64,000 nucleotides of DNA. Source: Massilia sp. Mn16-1_5. GTDB taxonomy: Bacteria > Pseudomonadota > Gammaproteobacteria > Burkholderiales > Burkholderiaceae_D. Below the pieces are notes generated by a model, which saw only the letters and a program-made list of their open reading frames with translations, ran no database searches and was not told where the DNA came from. The stretch spans positions 1 to 64,000 of the forward strand of contig NZ_PPXQ01000016.1 of NCBI RefSeq assembly GCF_004798585.1. The letters are read 5' to 3'. Made by a program: the position numbers and the translations under genes. Each line of letters opens with the position of its first letter. The stretch's first letter is position 1. Below, piece by piece: positions 45,556 to 54,224 of the stretch.

Positions 45556-46092
45556 ATGGCTAGCGCGGACGATTCCCCCAACGGCGGCACCCTGCCGCCA
45601 ACCATCGACGAAAACATCGGCACCATTGCCGAGTATTGCGAACGCAATCAGGAAAAGGCGACGCCGGCCCAGAAAATCGTCGAACGCATCAGCCTGTTCC
45701 TCGGCAGTCCCGGCTATTTCGCCGTCAATGCCTGCTTCATCGTCTGCTGGATCGCCTGGAATTCGCTGGCGCCCGTCTTCGACTGGACCGAGCTGGATGA
45801 ACCACCCTTTTTCTGGCTGCAGGGTTTTGTCTCGCTCAACGCTTTTATTATTTCCACCACCGTGTTGATCCGTCAGAACCGGATGTCGAAACTGGCGGAG
45901 CGCAATGCCCACCTGGATCTGCAAATCAGCCTGCTGTCGGATGAAAAAACCAGCAAGATCATCGCCATGCTGGAAGAGATCCGCAGAGAGTCCCCGAACC
46001 TCGCCGATAAGCCCGACGCAAAAGCCGAGGAATTGGCGCAGCCGGCCGACACCACCAGCGTCCTGGAAGCCATCGACCGCAAAACGCATTAA
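45556..46092 (+). CDS. DUF1003 membrane protein
   Basis: About 178 residues. The DUF1003 core covers residues about 40-140: VERISLFLGSPGYFAVNACF, then WNSLAPVFDWTELDEPPFFW and LNAFIISTTVLIRQNRMSKL, with two membrane helices. The C-terminus (ERNAHLDLQISLLSDEKTSK) is a predicted coiled coil with ILAMLEEI-like heptads. The function is unknown. Two in-frame ATGs upstream (45541, 45511) are alternatives; the chosen start lies nearest to the family's usual N-terminus. Confidence 0.82.
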   Translation: MASADDSPNGGTLPPTIDENIGTIAEYCERNQEKATPAQKIVERISLFLGSPGYFAVNACFIVCWIAWNSLAPVFDWTELDEPPFFWLQGFVSLNAFIISTTVLIRQNRMSKLAERNAHLDLQISLLSDEKTSKIIAMLEEIRRESPNLADKPDAKAEELAQPADTTSVLEAIDRKTH

Positions 46093-46238
46093 CTCCCGCC
46101 TGATTAGTTTCCCGTTGTTTTGTGCCGTTGCAGCATTGAAATAGTCATTTTGTCTTGATTTTCGACAAGATTTTAGTGCTATATTGATATTGCTGTTTTA
46201 GCACGACCATTCTTTTTCGACGAGAAACGGGAAGTACT

Positions 46239-47843
46239 GTGAACATCAATAACTTGCGCATCGGCCAGCGCCTGGCGATCGGCTTCGGCATCGTCATTTC
46301 CCTGCTGGTGTTATTGGCGGGCCTGTCCTATACGCGCCTGGCCAGCCTGAACGACGAAATGGCTGCCCTGATCCACCTGCGCTATGCGAATACGGTCAGC
46401 GCGAACGCGATCAAGGCCGACGTCAACGAAGCCACGCGCGGCATGCTCAGCGTGCTGGTGATGAGCGACCCGGACCAGGTACGCAAGGAACTCGAGAACG
46501 CGAGCCAGAAAAGCAACAAGGCCAGCGCCGCCGTGGCCGAACTGGCGCGCAGCACCAGCGAGCCCGAGGGCGCCAAGATCCTGGGGTCGTTGGCGACGAT
46601 CCAGGCCAAATTCCTGCCGGCCCAGCAAGCTTTTACCAAACTCGTGCTGGAAGACCGCAAGGACGAGGCCATGGTGAAATTCATGTTTTCGCTGCGGCCC
46701 CAGCAAACCAAGTATTTCGAGCAGCTGGATCGCTACATCGCTTACCAGAATGCCGCGATGACGGCCGCCGGCGAGCAAACCAGCCAGGTCACACGCCGCA
46801 CCCAATTGCTGGTCTTGATCCTGGCGGCGGTAGCTGGTGCCATCTCTCTGGGCGTGGCCTGGCTGGCGACGCGCAGCATCGTGCGGCCGCTGCGCCATGT
46901 CGTCAAAATCGCGCGCCGCGTGGCCGACGGCGATCTCACCAGCGAGATCCGCATCGAGACCGAGGACGAAACCGGGCAGATGATGCGCGCCCTGCGCCAC
47001 ATGAACGACAGCCTGCAGCGCATCGTGGCCGACGTGCGCGTCAGCACCGAAGCGATGGCGTCCAGTTCGAGCCAGATTGCCAGCGGCAACATCGACCTGT
47101 CCACGCGCACCGAACAGCAAGCCGCTTCGCTCGGCCACACGGCAGATTCGATGCGCAGCTTGACCGATACCGTCCATCAAAACGCTGACAATGCGCGCCA
47201 GGCAAATTCCCTCGCCGCCCAAGCCTCGACTGTCGCCGCGCGCGGCGGGGAGGTCGTGGAGCAGGTGGTCGATACCATGGGCTCGATCAACAAATCCTCG
47301 CAGCGCATCGTCGACATCATCGGCGTCATCGATGGGATTGCTTTCCAGACCAATATCCTGGCCCTGAACGCCGCGGTCGAGGCCGCGCGCGCGGGCGAGC
47401 AGGGACGCGGTTTTGCCGTCGTCGCCGCCGAAGTGCGCAGCCTGGCGCAGCGCTCGGCGGCGGCGGCGAAAGAGATCAAAGTCCTGATCGGCGACTCGAG
47501 CGACAAGGTCAAAGAGGGCAGCCTGCTGGTCGAGCAGGCCGGCGCCACCATGCGCGAGGTCGTCGACAGCGTACGCCGCGTCACCGACATCATGGCCGAG
47601 ATCACGGCCGCCAGCCTTGAACAGAGCGCGGGCATCGCCCAGGTCAGCCGGAATGTCGTCGAGATGGACCAGGGCACCCAGGAAAACGCCGCCCTGGTCG
47701 AAGAGGCGGCGGCCGCGGCGGCCTCGATGCAGGAACAGGCCGCGCAGCTGGCGCGCGCGGTCAGCATTTTTAAATTGGCAGCGCCAAGCCTGGCGAACGA
47801 CACGCTGCAACGCCTGCCGGCGCCAGCTGCAGCAAACACATAA
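46239..47843 (+). CDS. methyl-accepting chemotaxis protein
   Basis: 534 residues starting with GTG (CGGGAAG upstream). Membrane helices are at residues about 10-30 and 189-211. The periplasmic part is a four-helix-bundle-type ligand domain. HAMP follows (about 212-265, with RPLRHVVKIARRVADGDL) and then the cytoplasmic signalling rod with the hairpin tip IAFQTNILALNAAVEAARAG (about 367-392) that binds CheA/CheW. There is no C-terminal CheR-binding pentapeptide (the end is PAPAAANT). The ligand is unknown and no other chemotaxis genes are nearby. Confidence 0.93.
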   Translation: MNINNLRIGQRLAIGFGIVISLLVLLAGLSYTRLASLNDEMAALIHLRYANTVSANAIKADVNEATRGMLSVLVMSDPDQVRKELENASQKSNKASAAVAELARSTSEPEGAKILGSLATIQAKFLPAQQAFTKLVLEDRKDEAMVKFMFSLRPQQTKYFEQLDRYIAYQNAAMTAAGEQTSQVTRRTQLLVLILAAVAGAISLGVAWLATRSIVRPLRHVVKIARRVADGDLTSEIRIETEDETGQMMRALRHMNDSLQRIVADVRVSTEAMASSSSQIASGNIDLSTRTEQQAASLGHTADSMRSLTDTVHQNADNARQANSLAAQASTVAARGGEVVEQVVDTMGSINKSSQRIVDIIGVIDGIAFQTNILALNAAVEAARAGEQGRGFAVVAAEVRSLAQRSAAAAKEIKVLIGDSSDKVKEGSLLVEQAGATMREVVDSVRRVTDIMAEITAASLEQSAGIAQVSRNVVEMDQGTQENAALVEEAAAAAASMQEQAAQLARAVSIFKLAAPSLANDTLQRLPAPAAANT

Positions 47844-47863
47844 TAAGGACCAACGGAGACAGC

Positions 47864-48454
47864 ATGACCCTCATCAACTACACCAAAACCATCCTGGCCT
47901 GCGCCGCCCTGGCAGCCGCCTGCGGCGCCCAGGCTGCCGTCGACGTCAACGGCATCAAGTTCGACGACACCAATAAAGTCGGCGGCAAGGAATTGAAACT
48001 CAACGGCGCCGGCATGCGCACCAAGCTCGTCATCAAGGTGTATGCCGCCGGACTGTATCTGCCGGAGAAGAAGTCGAACGTGGCCGACATCCTGAAACTC
48101 GAGGGTCCACGCCGCGTCACCCTGGTGATGGCGCGCGACATCCCGGCCGAAGACCTCGGTAAAGCTTTTATGGACGGCATCAACGAGAACCTGGATAAAA
48201 CCGAAAAAGCGAAGATCGTCGGCCAGCTCGGCAAGTTCGGCGAAATGTTCGCGGCCGTCGACGACATCAAGAAGGGCGACGTGATGCACATGGACTGGAT
48301 CCCGGGCACCGGCACCGTATGCGAACTGAACGGCAAGCGCATCGGCGAAGCCGCCTCGGACCTGAATTTTTATAATGCCGTGCTGCGCATCTGGCTCGGA
48401 GACAAGCCGGTCGACCGTTCGCTGAAGCCGGCCCTGCTGGGCGAGGCGCGTTAA
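47864..48454 (+). CDS. chalcone isomerase-like exported protein
   Basis: 196 residues with a signal peptide ending around CGAQAAV. The mature part follows the bacterial chalcone-isomerase-like family: VNGIKFDDTNKVGGKELKLN, RTKLVIKVYAAGLYLPEKKS, then RVTLVMARDIPAEDLGKAFM and GDVMHMDWIPGTGT, ending with LRIWLGDKPVDRSLKPALLG. In bacteria these proteins lack proven isomerase activity and are thought to bind fatty-acid-like ligands in the periplasm. It lies 20 bp after the chemoreceptor gene and ends at a strong terminator, so the two may share a transcript. Confidence 0.9.
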   Translation: MTLINYTKTILACAALAAACGAQAAVDVNGIKFDDTNKVGGKELKLNGAGMRTKLVIKVYAAGLYLPEKKSNVADILKLEGPRRVTLVMARDIPAEDLGKAFMDGINENLDKTEKAKIVGQLGKFGEMFAAVDDIKKGDVMHMDWIPGTGTVCELNGKRIGEAASDLNFYNAVLRIWLGDKPVDRSLKPALLGEAR

Positions 48455-48477
48455 ACGTCTTATTTAATAAAAACAAA

Positions 48478-48515
48478 AACGCGGCGTCGGGAAACCGGAC
48501 GCCGCGTTTTTTTAT
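48478..48515. terminator. intrinsic terminator
   Basis: AAAACGCGGCGTC and GACGCCGCGTTTTTTT pair around CGGGAAACCG. A-tract and T-tract flanks make it bidirectional, closing the chalcone-isomerase-like gene and the small minus-strand gene. Confidence 0.9.
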
Positions 48516-48530
48516 TCGGCTGCTGAAATC

Positions 48531-48722
48531 TTAAGCGGTGCGCTGGCGACGCGGCGTGCGTGGACGCACGGTCAGGACCAGGGCGCGCACCAGGCCGGAG
48601 AGCAGGGGACGGAAAAACATCAGCAGGCTGGCCACCAGCGACAGCACGAGCACGCCACGCACGAGGTCGGCGACCGACAGCAGCGGGAAGGAGATTACGG
48701 TCACAGCGTCAGCAAAAGACAT
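48531..48722 (-). CDS. small membrane protein
   Basis: 63 residues: an N-terminal segment VTVISFPLLSVADLVRGVLV, then a hydrophobic helix VLSLVASLLMFFRPLLSGLV, and a very basic tail (RPRTPRRQRT). No family is recognised. Support comes from its fit between a shared terminator and a 159-bp upstream region, from strong third-position G/C, and from the plausible positive-inside topology. It could still be a chance frame. Confidence 0.5.
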   Translation of the reverse strand: MSFADAVTVISFPLLSVADLVRGVLVLSLVASLLMFFRPLLSGLVRALVLTVRPRTPRRQRTA

Positions 48723-48881
48723 GATGATTGACTACGGTATGTTGTTTTTTAGAACTATAGTGCAATGCAGCATATAAATCTAATTTCGTTTTCTGATGTG
48801 CCTTATATTGATCATGAATGAAATGGGGTACACTTTGACGCAGACCAATAGCAGCGTATTTATCGCCACCGAGACATTGCC

Positions 48882-49838
48882 ATGAGCTTCCTGACCCTGG
48901 ACCTGAACCTGCTGCGCGTATTCGACGCAGTCATGACCGAACAAAACCTGACACGCGCCGCCGGCCACCTGGCGATGACCCAGCCGGCCGTATCGAATGC
49001 GATTAAACGCTTGCGCGAAAGCCTGGGGGACGAACTCCTGATCCGCACCGCCTACGGTGTGAAACCGACGCCGCGCGCCGAAGCGCTGTGGCCCTCGGTG
49101 CGCGCGGCGCTCGCTTCGCTGGAAGCGGCCGTGATGCCGGAAACCTTCGATGTCTCGAAAGCCCAAGCCACCTTCCGGATGGCGATGGCCGACGCCACCG
49201 CCGCGTACTGGCTGCCGTCCTTGATGCGCTCGATCGAAAGCGAAGCGCCGGGTGTGAACATCCGCATGGTGCCGCTGACCACGCGCGAACCGCGTCCGAT
49301 GTTGCTGCGCGGCGACATCGACCTGGCCGTCGGCTTCTTCCCCGGCGTGGCGGCGCAATTGTCGTATGAAACCGGTTCGCCGATCCGCCACGAACGCCTG
49401 TATTCGGGCCAGTACGTGTGCGTGATGCGCAAGAACCATCCGCTCGCCGGCAACAAGCTCGACCTCGACGCCTACTGCAAGGCGAACCATTTATTGGTCA
49501 GCTTTTCCGGCCGCGCCCACGGCCTGGTCGACGAAGCCCTGGCCCAGATCGGCCGCGAGCGCCGCATTTTACTCACCGTGAACCAGTTCTTCACGGCGGG
49601 ACGGGTGGTGGCGAATTCGGATTTGATTACCGTGCTGCCGAAACACCTGATGGTCTCGACCGGCATGACCGACTCGCTGATCTGGCGCGAACTGCCCTTT
49701 GCCCTGCCGGCCGTGCACCTGGACATGCTTTGGCACGAACGCGACGGCCGCAGCCCGGCGCACCGCTGGTTGCGCAGCAACCTGGAAAAGACGGCGGCCG
49801 CGGCGACGGCGCCGAAGGGCGATCGCATCGCGGCTTGA
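48882..49838 (+). CDS. LysR family transcriptional regulator
   Basis: 318 residues. The N-terminal DLNLLRVFDAVMTEQNLTRA and TQPAVSNAIKRLRESLGDEL helix-turn-helix belongs to the NodD/LinR-like branch with the extended DLNLL start. The effector domain contains SGQYVCVMRKNHPLAGN and GLVDEALAQIGRERR. No target gene is adjacent on the other strand except the small membrane protein. A 26-bp palindrome follows its stop codon. Confidence 0.88.
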   Translation: MSFLTLDLNLLRVFDAVMTEQNLTRAAGHLAMTQPAVSNAIKRLRESLGDELLIRTAYGVKPTPRAEALWPSVRAALASLEAAVMPETFDVSKAQATFRMAMADATAAYWLPSLMRSIESEAPGVNIRMVPLTTREPRPMLLRGDIDLAVGFFPGVAAQLSYETGSPIRHERLYSGQYVCVMRKNHPLAGNKLDLDAYCKANHLLVSFSGRAHGLVDEALAQIGRERRILLTVNQFFTAGRVVANSDLITVLPKHLMVSTGMTDSLIWRELPFALPAVHLDMLWHERDGRSPAHRWLRSNLEKTAAAATAPKGDRIAA

Positions 49839-49848
49839 CTCTGAATGG

Positions 49849-49874
49849 CATGTGGGCACCGCGGTGCCCACATG
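49849..49874. terminator. perfect 26-bp palindrome between convergent genes
   Basis: CATGTGGGCACCGCGGTGCCCACATG lies between the LysR stop and the Lrp-type stop. It can form a strong hairpin but lacks a T-run. Confidence 0.5.
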
Positions 49875-49878
49875 TTCA

Positions 49879-50334
49879 TCAGCGAATCGGCAGCTTGGTC
49901 GTATTCTTGACTTCTTCCATCACCGCATACGTGTGCGTCTCGCGCACGCCCTTCTGCAACAGCGTCTTGCCCAGGAACTCGCGGTATGCCGCCATGTCTT
50001 TGACGCGCGCTTTCACGAGGTAATCGAAGCCGCCCGCCACCATGTGGCACTCCAGCACTTCCGGAATCAGCTGCACGCTCTGTTTAAAGGCATCAAACAC
50101 TTCCGGCGTGGTGCGATCCAGCACGACTTCGATGAACACCAGCAGCGACACATCCAGCAACTGGGGATTCAGTTGGGCCGTGTAACCCATGATGTAGCCG
50201 GACTCGTGCAATTTACGCACGCGCTCGAGACAGGCTGCCGGCGACAGGTTCACCCGGGTCGCCAGCTCGACGTTGCTGATGCGGCCGTCGTTCTGCAACT
50301 CGGCGAGAATTTTTTTCGAAATCTTGTCCAGCAT
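49879..50334 (-). CDS. Lrp/AsnC family regulator, probable regulator of putA
   Basis: 151 residues. A winged helix-turn-helix (LDKISKKILAELQNDGRISN, LSPAACLERVRKLHESGYI) precedes a RAM domain (ECHMVAGGFDYLVKARVKDM). CAGGAGAGA before the ATG supports this start over one 16 codons upstream. The divergent position 209 bp from putA matches PutR/Lrp-type proline regulators known in other proteobacteria. This regulator would supply the proline-responsive control that the neighbouring PutA cannot, because that protein lacks a DNA-binding domain. Confidence 0.88.
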   Translation of the reverse strand: MLDKISKKILAELQNDGRISNVELATRVNLSPAACLERVRKLHESGYIMGYTAQLNPQLLDVSLLVFIEVVLDRTTPEVFDAFKQSVQLIPEVLECHMVAGGFDYLVKARVKDMAAYREFLGKTLLQKGVRETHTYAVMEEVKNTTKLPIR

Positions 50335-50360
50335 GCCGTCTCTCCTGGGCGTAAATATTA

Positions 50361-50383
50361 TTTGGTCGAATTCTCGCACCAAA
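50361..50383. promoter_or_regulatory. inverted repeat in the Lrp-putA intergenic region
   Basis: TTTGGT (50361-50366) and ACCAAA (50378-50383) flank an 11-bp GAATTC-containing centre. It lies 27 bp before the Lrp-type gene, a likely place for autoregulation. Confidence 0.4.
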
Positions 50384-50465
50384 AACTATCTATTGCTAGT
50401 GCCCATTAAAAACAGAATTAATCCAGAGGAAATCCTCATACAATCAAACGATTGAAGCACGTACC

Positions 50466-50503
50466 AAAACGCGCGCCGGCTGCTGAGCAGTGCGGCGCGT
50501 TTT
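50466..50503 (+). promoter_or_regulatory. leader hairpin before putA
   Basis: AAAACGCG-CG-CCG pairs with CGG-CGCGTTTT around GCTGCTGAGCAGTG, in which GCTGCTGAGCAG can also fold locally. It ends 40 bp before the putA start. The terminal TTTT makes it resemble a terminator or attenuator in the leader. Confidence 0.45.
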
Positions 50504-50543
50504 GCTGTGCGCACCCTTTGACCTGACCCTGATAAGACCCACC

Positions 50544-53500
50544 ATGCAGATCGCCGCCAATTCGGCCACTACCTTCGTTCCCTTCGACGCTTTCCAGGCC
50601 GAGATCAAACCCGAGCAGTCGCCGCTGCGCAGCGCCATCACGGCCGCCTATCGCCGCGATGAAACCGAAGCTGTCCAATGGCTGCTGGCCCAAGGCGCCC
50701 GTCCGAGTACGGAAGCAAAGCCGCTGGCGCACCGCCTGGTATCAAGCGTGCGCGCCAAACGCACGCGCGCCTCGGGCGTGGACGCGCTCATGCATGAATT
50801 CTCGCTGTCCTCGGAAGAAGGCGTGGCGTTGATGTGCCTGGCCGAAGCCCTGCTGCGCATTCCCGACAGCGCCACCGCCGACCGCCTGATCGCCGATAAA
50901 ATCAGCCGCGGCGACTGGCGCAGCCACCTGGGCGAATCGCCGTCCCTGTTCGTGAACGCCGCCACCTGGGGCCTGCTGATTACCGGCAAACTGGTCTCGA
51001 GCAATAGCGAGCGCGGTCTTGGTTCGGCCATGACGCGATTGATCGCCAAGGGTGGCGAACCGCTGATCCGCAAGGGCGTCGACCTTGCCATGCGCATGCT
51101 CGGCAACCAGTTCGTGACCGGCCAGACCATCGAGGAAGCACTCAAGAATAGCCAGCCCAACGAGGCGCGCGGCTATCAGTATTCCTATGACATGCTGGGC
51201 GAGGCGGCGCTGACGGAAAGCGACGCGCAGAGCTATTACGCGTCCTACGAAAAAGCGATCCACGCGATCGGCAAGGCCTCGAACGGCCGCGGCATCAAGG
51301 CCGGTCCCGGCATTTCGATCAAGCTGTCGGCGCTGCACCCGCGCTACAGCCGCGCCCAGTCAAGCCGCGTGATGAGCGAACTGCTGCCGCGCGTGCGCAG
51401 CCTGGTGCTGCTGGCGAAGAGCTACAACATCGGCATCAACATCGACGCCGAAGAAGCGGACCGCCTCGAGATCTCGCTCGACATGCTGGAAGCGCTGGCA
51501 TTTGATCCGGAACTGGCCGGCTTCGAAGGCATCGGCCTGGTGGTGCAGGGTTATCAAAAGCGTTGCCCCTTCGTGATCGACTACGTGATCGATCTCGCCA
51601 AGCGCAGCGGCCGCAAGTTCATGGTGCGTTTAGTAAAGGGTGCGTATTGGGACGCCGAGATCAAGCGCGCGCAAGTGGACGGCATGCCCGGCTATCCGGT
51701 CTACACCCGCAAGGTGTATACGGACGTGTCGTATCTCACCTGCGCCGAAAAACTGCTGGGCGCGACCGACGTCATCTACGCCCAGTTCGCGACCCACAAT
51801 GCGCACACCCTGTCCGTGATCTACACCTGGGCCAAGGAGCGCGGTATCGACAACTACGAATTCCAGTGCCTGCACGGCATGGGAGAGACGCTGTACGACC
51901 AGGTCGTCGGCAAGGAAAACCTGAACAAGGCCTGCCGCATCTATGCGCCGGTCGGTTCCCACGAAACCCTGCTCGCCTACCTGGTGCGCCGCCTGCTGGA
52001 AAACGGCGCGAATTCCTCCTTCGTGAACCAGATCGTCGATGAAAAAGTGGCGATCGAGACCCTGCTGAACGACCCGTTCGAGATCGCCCGCGCCAGCGGC
52101 GGTGCGCCGCACACGGGAATTGCCCTGCCGCGTGCGCTGTTCGGCACGGAACGTCCGAATTCGGCCGGCATCGATTTGACCAATGAAGATGCCTTGCGTG
52201 TGCTGGGTACCGAGCTGTCGCGCCAGCGCCATTACCAGGCTGCCCCACTGATCGCCGGCACTGTCGCCGGCGCCGACACGCTGACGGTCAAGAACCCGGC
52301 CCAACACGCCGATATCGTCGGCCAGGTGCAGGAAGCGGCGCCGCTTGATGTTGAAACGGCGCTGGCCGCCGCTACCGCCTTTGCCGGCGAGTGGAATGCC
52401 AGCGCCAACGCCGAGCGCGCCGCCATCCTGGCGCGCGTCGCCGACCTGTTCGAAGCCAATTGCGCCGAACTGATGGCCCTGGCCGTGCGCGAAGCCGGCA
52501 AATCGCTGCCGAATGCGATCGCGGAAATTCGCGAAGCCGTCGACTTCCTGCGCTACTACGGCGCGCAAGTCAAAGACGCATCAAGCGCTCAGGCCCTGGG
52601 TCCGGTGACGTGCATCAGCCCGTGGAACTTCCCACTTGCCATTTTCACCGGTCAAGTTGCCGCAGCCCTGGCTGCGGGCAACGTCGTGCTGGCAAAACCG
52701 GCCGAGCAGACGCCATTGATCGCGCACCGCGCCGTCGAACTGTTTTATGAGGCCGGCATCCCGCGTGCCGCCCTGCAATTGCTGCCAGGCCGCGGCGAAG
52801 TCGTCGGTGCCGCATTGACTGCCGATGCGCGTGTAAAAGGCGTGATTTTTACCGGGTCGACCGAAGTCGCCCAATTGATCAACCGCACGCTGGCGAAACG
52901 CGGCGAATCGGAGGGCATCGACATTCCGCTGGTGGCGGAGACCGGCGGCCAGAACGCCCTGATCGTCGATTCCTCGGCGCTGCCGGAGCAGGTGGTGCAG
53001 GATGTATTGAGCTCGGCCTTCGATTCCGCCGGCCAGCGCTGCTCGGCCCTGCGCGTGCTGTTCCTGCAGGAAGATATTGCCGATAAAACGATCCGGATGC
53101 TGAAGGGCGCCCTGAACGAACTGCGCGTCGGCAGCCCGGACCGCCTGGCGACCGACATCGGCCCGGTGATCGACCTGGAGGCCCAGCGCAACCTGCTGGC
53201 CCACATCGAGCGCACCAAGGCGACGGCGAAACAGCATTTCGCCCTGGAACTGCCAAGCGCGGTGACCGCGCAAGGCACCTTCGTGCCGCCGACCGTGCTG
53301 GAAATCGGTTCGCTTGCCGAGCTGAAGCACGAAGTCTTCGGTCCGGTATTGCACATCGTGCGTTACCGCCGCGCCGACCTGAACAAGGTGGTCGAGCAGA
53401 TCAACGCCACCGGTTACGGCCTGACCCTGGGGGTGCACTCGCGCATCGACGAGACCATCGATTTCATCACCACGCGTGCCCACGTCGGCAACATCTACGT

Positions 53501-54191
53501 GAACCGGAATATCGTCGGCGCCGTCGTCGGCGTGCAGCCTTTCGGTGGCGAAGGGAAATCCGGTACCGGTCCGAAGGCCGGCGGTCCGCTGTACCTGAAA
53601 CGCCTGCAGCGCCAGGCAGCGCCGCTGCTGACGCATGCGACTGCACCCTATGCCGCGCTGGCGGCCCTGCTGGTCTGGGCCCGCAACAATGGTCACCAGG
53701 ACATCGTCAGCCTGGGCGAGACCTATGCCCGCACCCAGCTCAACGGCACGACGATTGCGCTGCCGGGTCCGACCGGAGAGAAGAACAGCCTGGCCTTCTT
53801 CCCGCGCGGCGTCGTACTGTGCGCGGCGAACTCGACCAAGGGCATGCTGAACCAGCTGGCCGCCGCGCTGGCGACGGGTAACCGCGCCTTCGTGCTGGCC
53901 GGCGCCGGCGTCGCCATGCCGGAAGAGCTGCCGCCGGAGGTGAAAGACCGCATCCGTTTCGTCGGCGCGGCTGAAGTCGACAAGTGCGAATTCGGCATCG
54001 CGCTGCTGGAAGCGGGCGTGCAGGGCAATGTGCGCTCGCAGCTGGCGGCGAGAAATGGCGCCATCGTCGGCATCGTCGATACCGATGCCGCGTCTCCGGT
54101 CGCTCTGTGGCGCCTAGTGGCGGAACGCGCCGTCTGCGTCAACACGACCGCGGCTGGCGGCAACGCAAGCCTCATGACCTTGGGCCTGTAA
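50544..54191 (+). CDS. putA: bifunctional proline dehydrogenase / glutamate-semialdehyde dehydrogenase
   Basis: 1215 residues. The proline dehydrogenase barrel (about 130-440) has GPGISIKLSALHPRYSRAQS, then RSGRKFMVRLVKGAYWDAEI and QFATHNAHTLSVI; it uses FAD. The aldehyde dehydrogenase part (about 560-1010) has the catalytic cysteine in SAGQRCSALR (near residue 831) and the glutamate in VAETGGQNA (near 797). A conserved C-terminal domain follows, as in the long PutA forms. The N-terminal ribbon-helix-helix domain of trifunctional PutA is missing; an 18-codon upstream extension of the frame does not supply it. It converts proline to glutamate with channelling between sites. Confidence 0.96.
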   Translation: MQIAANSATTFVPFDAFQAEIKPEQSPLRSAITAAYRRDETEAVQWLLAQGARPSTEAKPLAHRLVSSVRAKRTRASGVDALMHEFSLSSEEGVALMCLAEALLRIPDSATADRLIADKISRGDWRSHLGESPSLFVNAATWGLLITGKLVSSNSERGLGSAMTRLIAKGGEPLIRKGVDLAMRMLGNQFVTGQTIEEALKNSQPNEARGYQYSYDMLGEAALTESDAQSYYASYEKAIHAIGKASNGRGIKAGPGISIKLSALHPRYSRAQSSRVMSELLPRVRSLVLLAKSYNIGINIDAEEADRLEISLDMLEALAFDPELAGFEGIGLVVQGYQKRCPFVIDYVIDLAKRSGRKFMVRLVKGAYWDAEIKRAQVDGMPGYPVYTRKVYTDVSYLTCAEKLLGATDVIYAQFATHNAHTLSVIYTWAKERGIDNYEFQCLHGMGETLYDQVVGKENLNKACRIYAPVGSHETLLAYLVRRLLENGANSSFVNQIVDEKVAIETLLNDPFEIARASGGAPHTGIALPRALFGTERPNSAGIDLTNEDALRVLGTELSRQRHYQAAPLIAGTVAGADTLTVKNPAQHADIVGQVQEAAPLDVETALAAATAFAGEWNASANAERAAILARVADLFEANCAELMALAVREAGKSLPNAIAEIREAVDFLRYYGAQVKDASSAQALGPVTCISPWNFPLAIFTGQVAAALAAGNVVLAKPAEQTPLIAHRAVELFYEAGIPRAALQLLPGRGEVVGAALTADARVKGVIFTGSTEVAQLINRTLAKRGESEGIDIPLVAETGGQNALIVDSSALPEQVVQDVLSSAFDSAGQRCSALRVLFLQEDIADKTIRMLKGALNELRVGSPDRLATDIGPVIDLEAQRNLLAHIERTKATAKQHFALELPSAVTAQGTFVPPTVLEIGSLAELKHEVFGPVLHIVRYRRADLNKVVEQINATGYGLTLGVHSRIDETIDFITTRAHVGNIYVNRNIVGAVVGVQPFGGEGKSGTGPKAGGPLYLKRLQRQAAPLLTHATAPYAALAALLVWARNNGHQDIVSLGETYARTQLNGTTIALPGPTGEKNSLAFFPRGVVLCAANSTKGMLNQLAAALATGNRAFVLAGAGVAMPEELPPEVKDRIRFVGAAEVDKCEFGIALLEAGVQGNVRSQLAARNGAIVGIVDTDAASPVALWRLVAERAVCVNTTAAGGNASLMTLGL

Positions 54192-54224
54192 TCATGTAGG
54201 GGTTTTACTTAACCGGAGGAAGAC

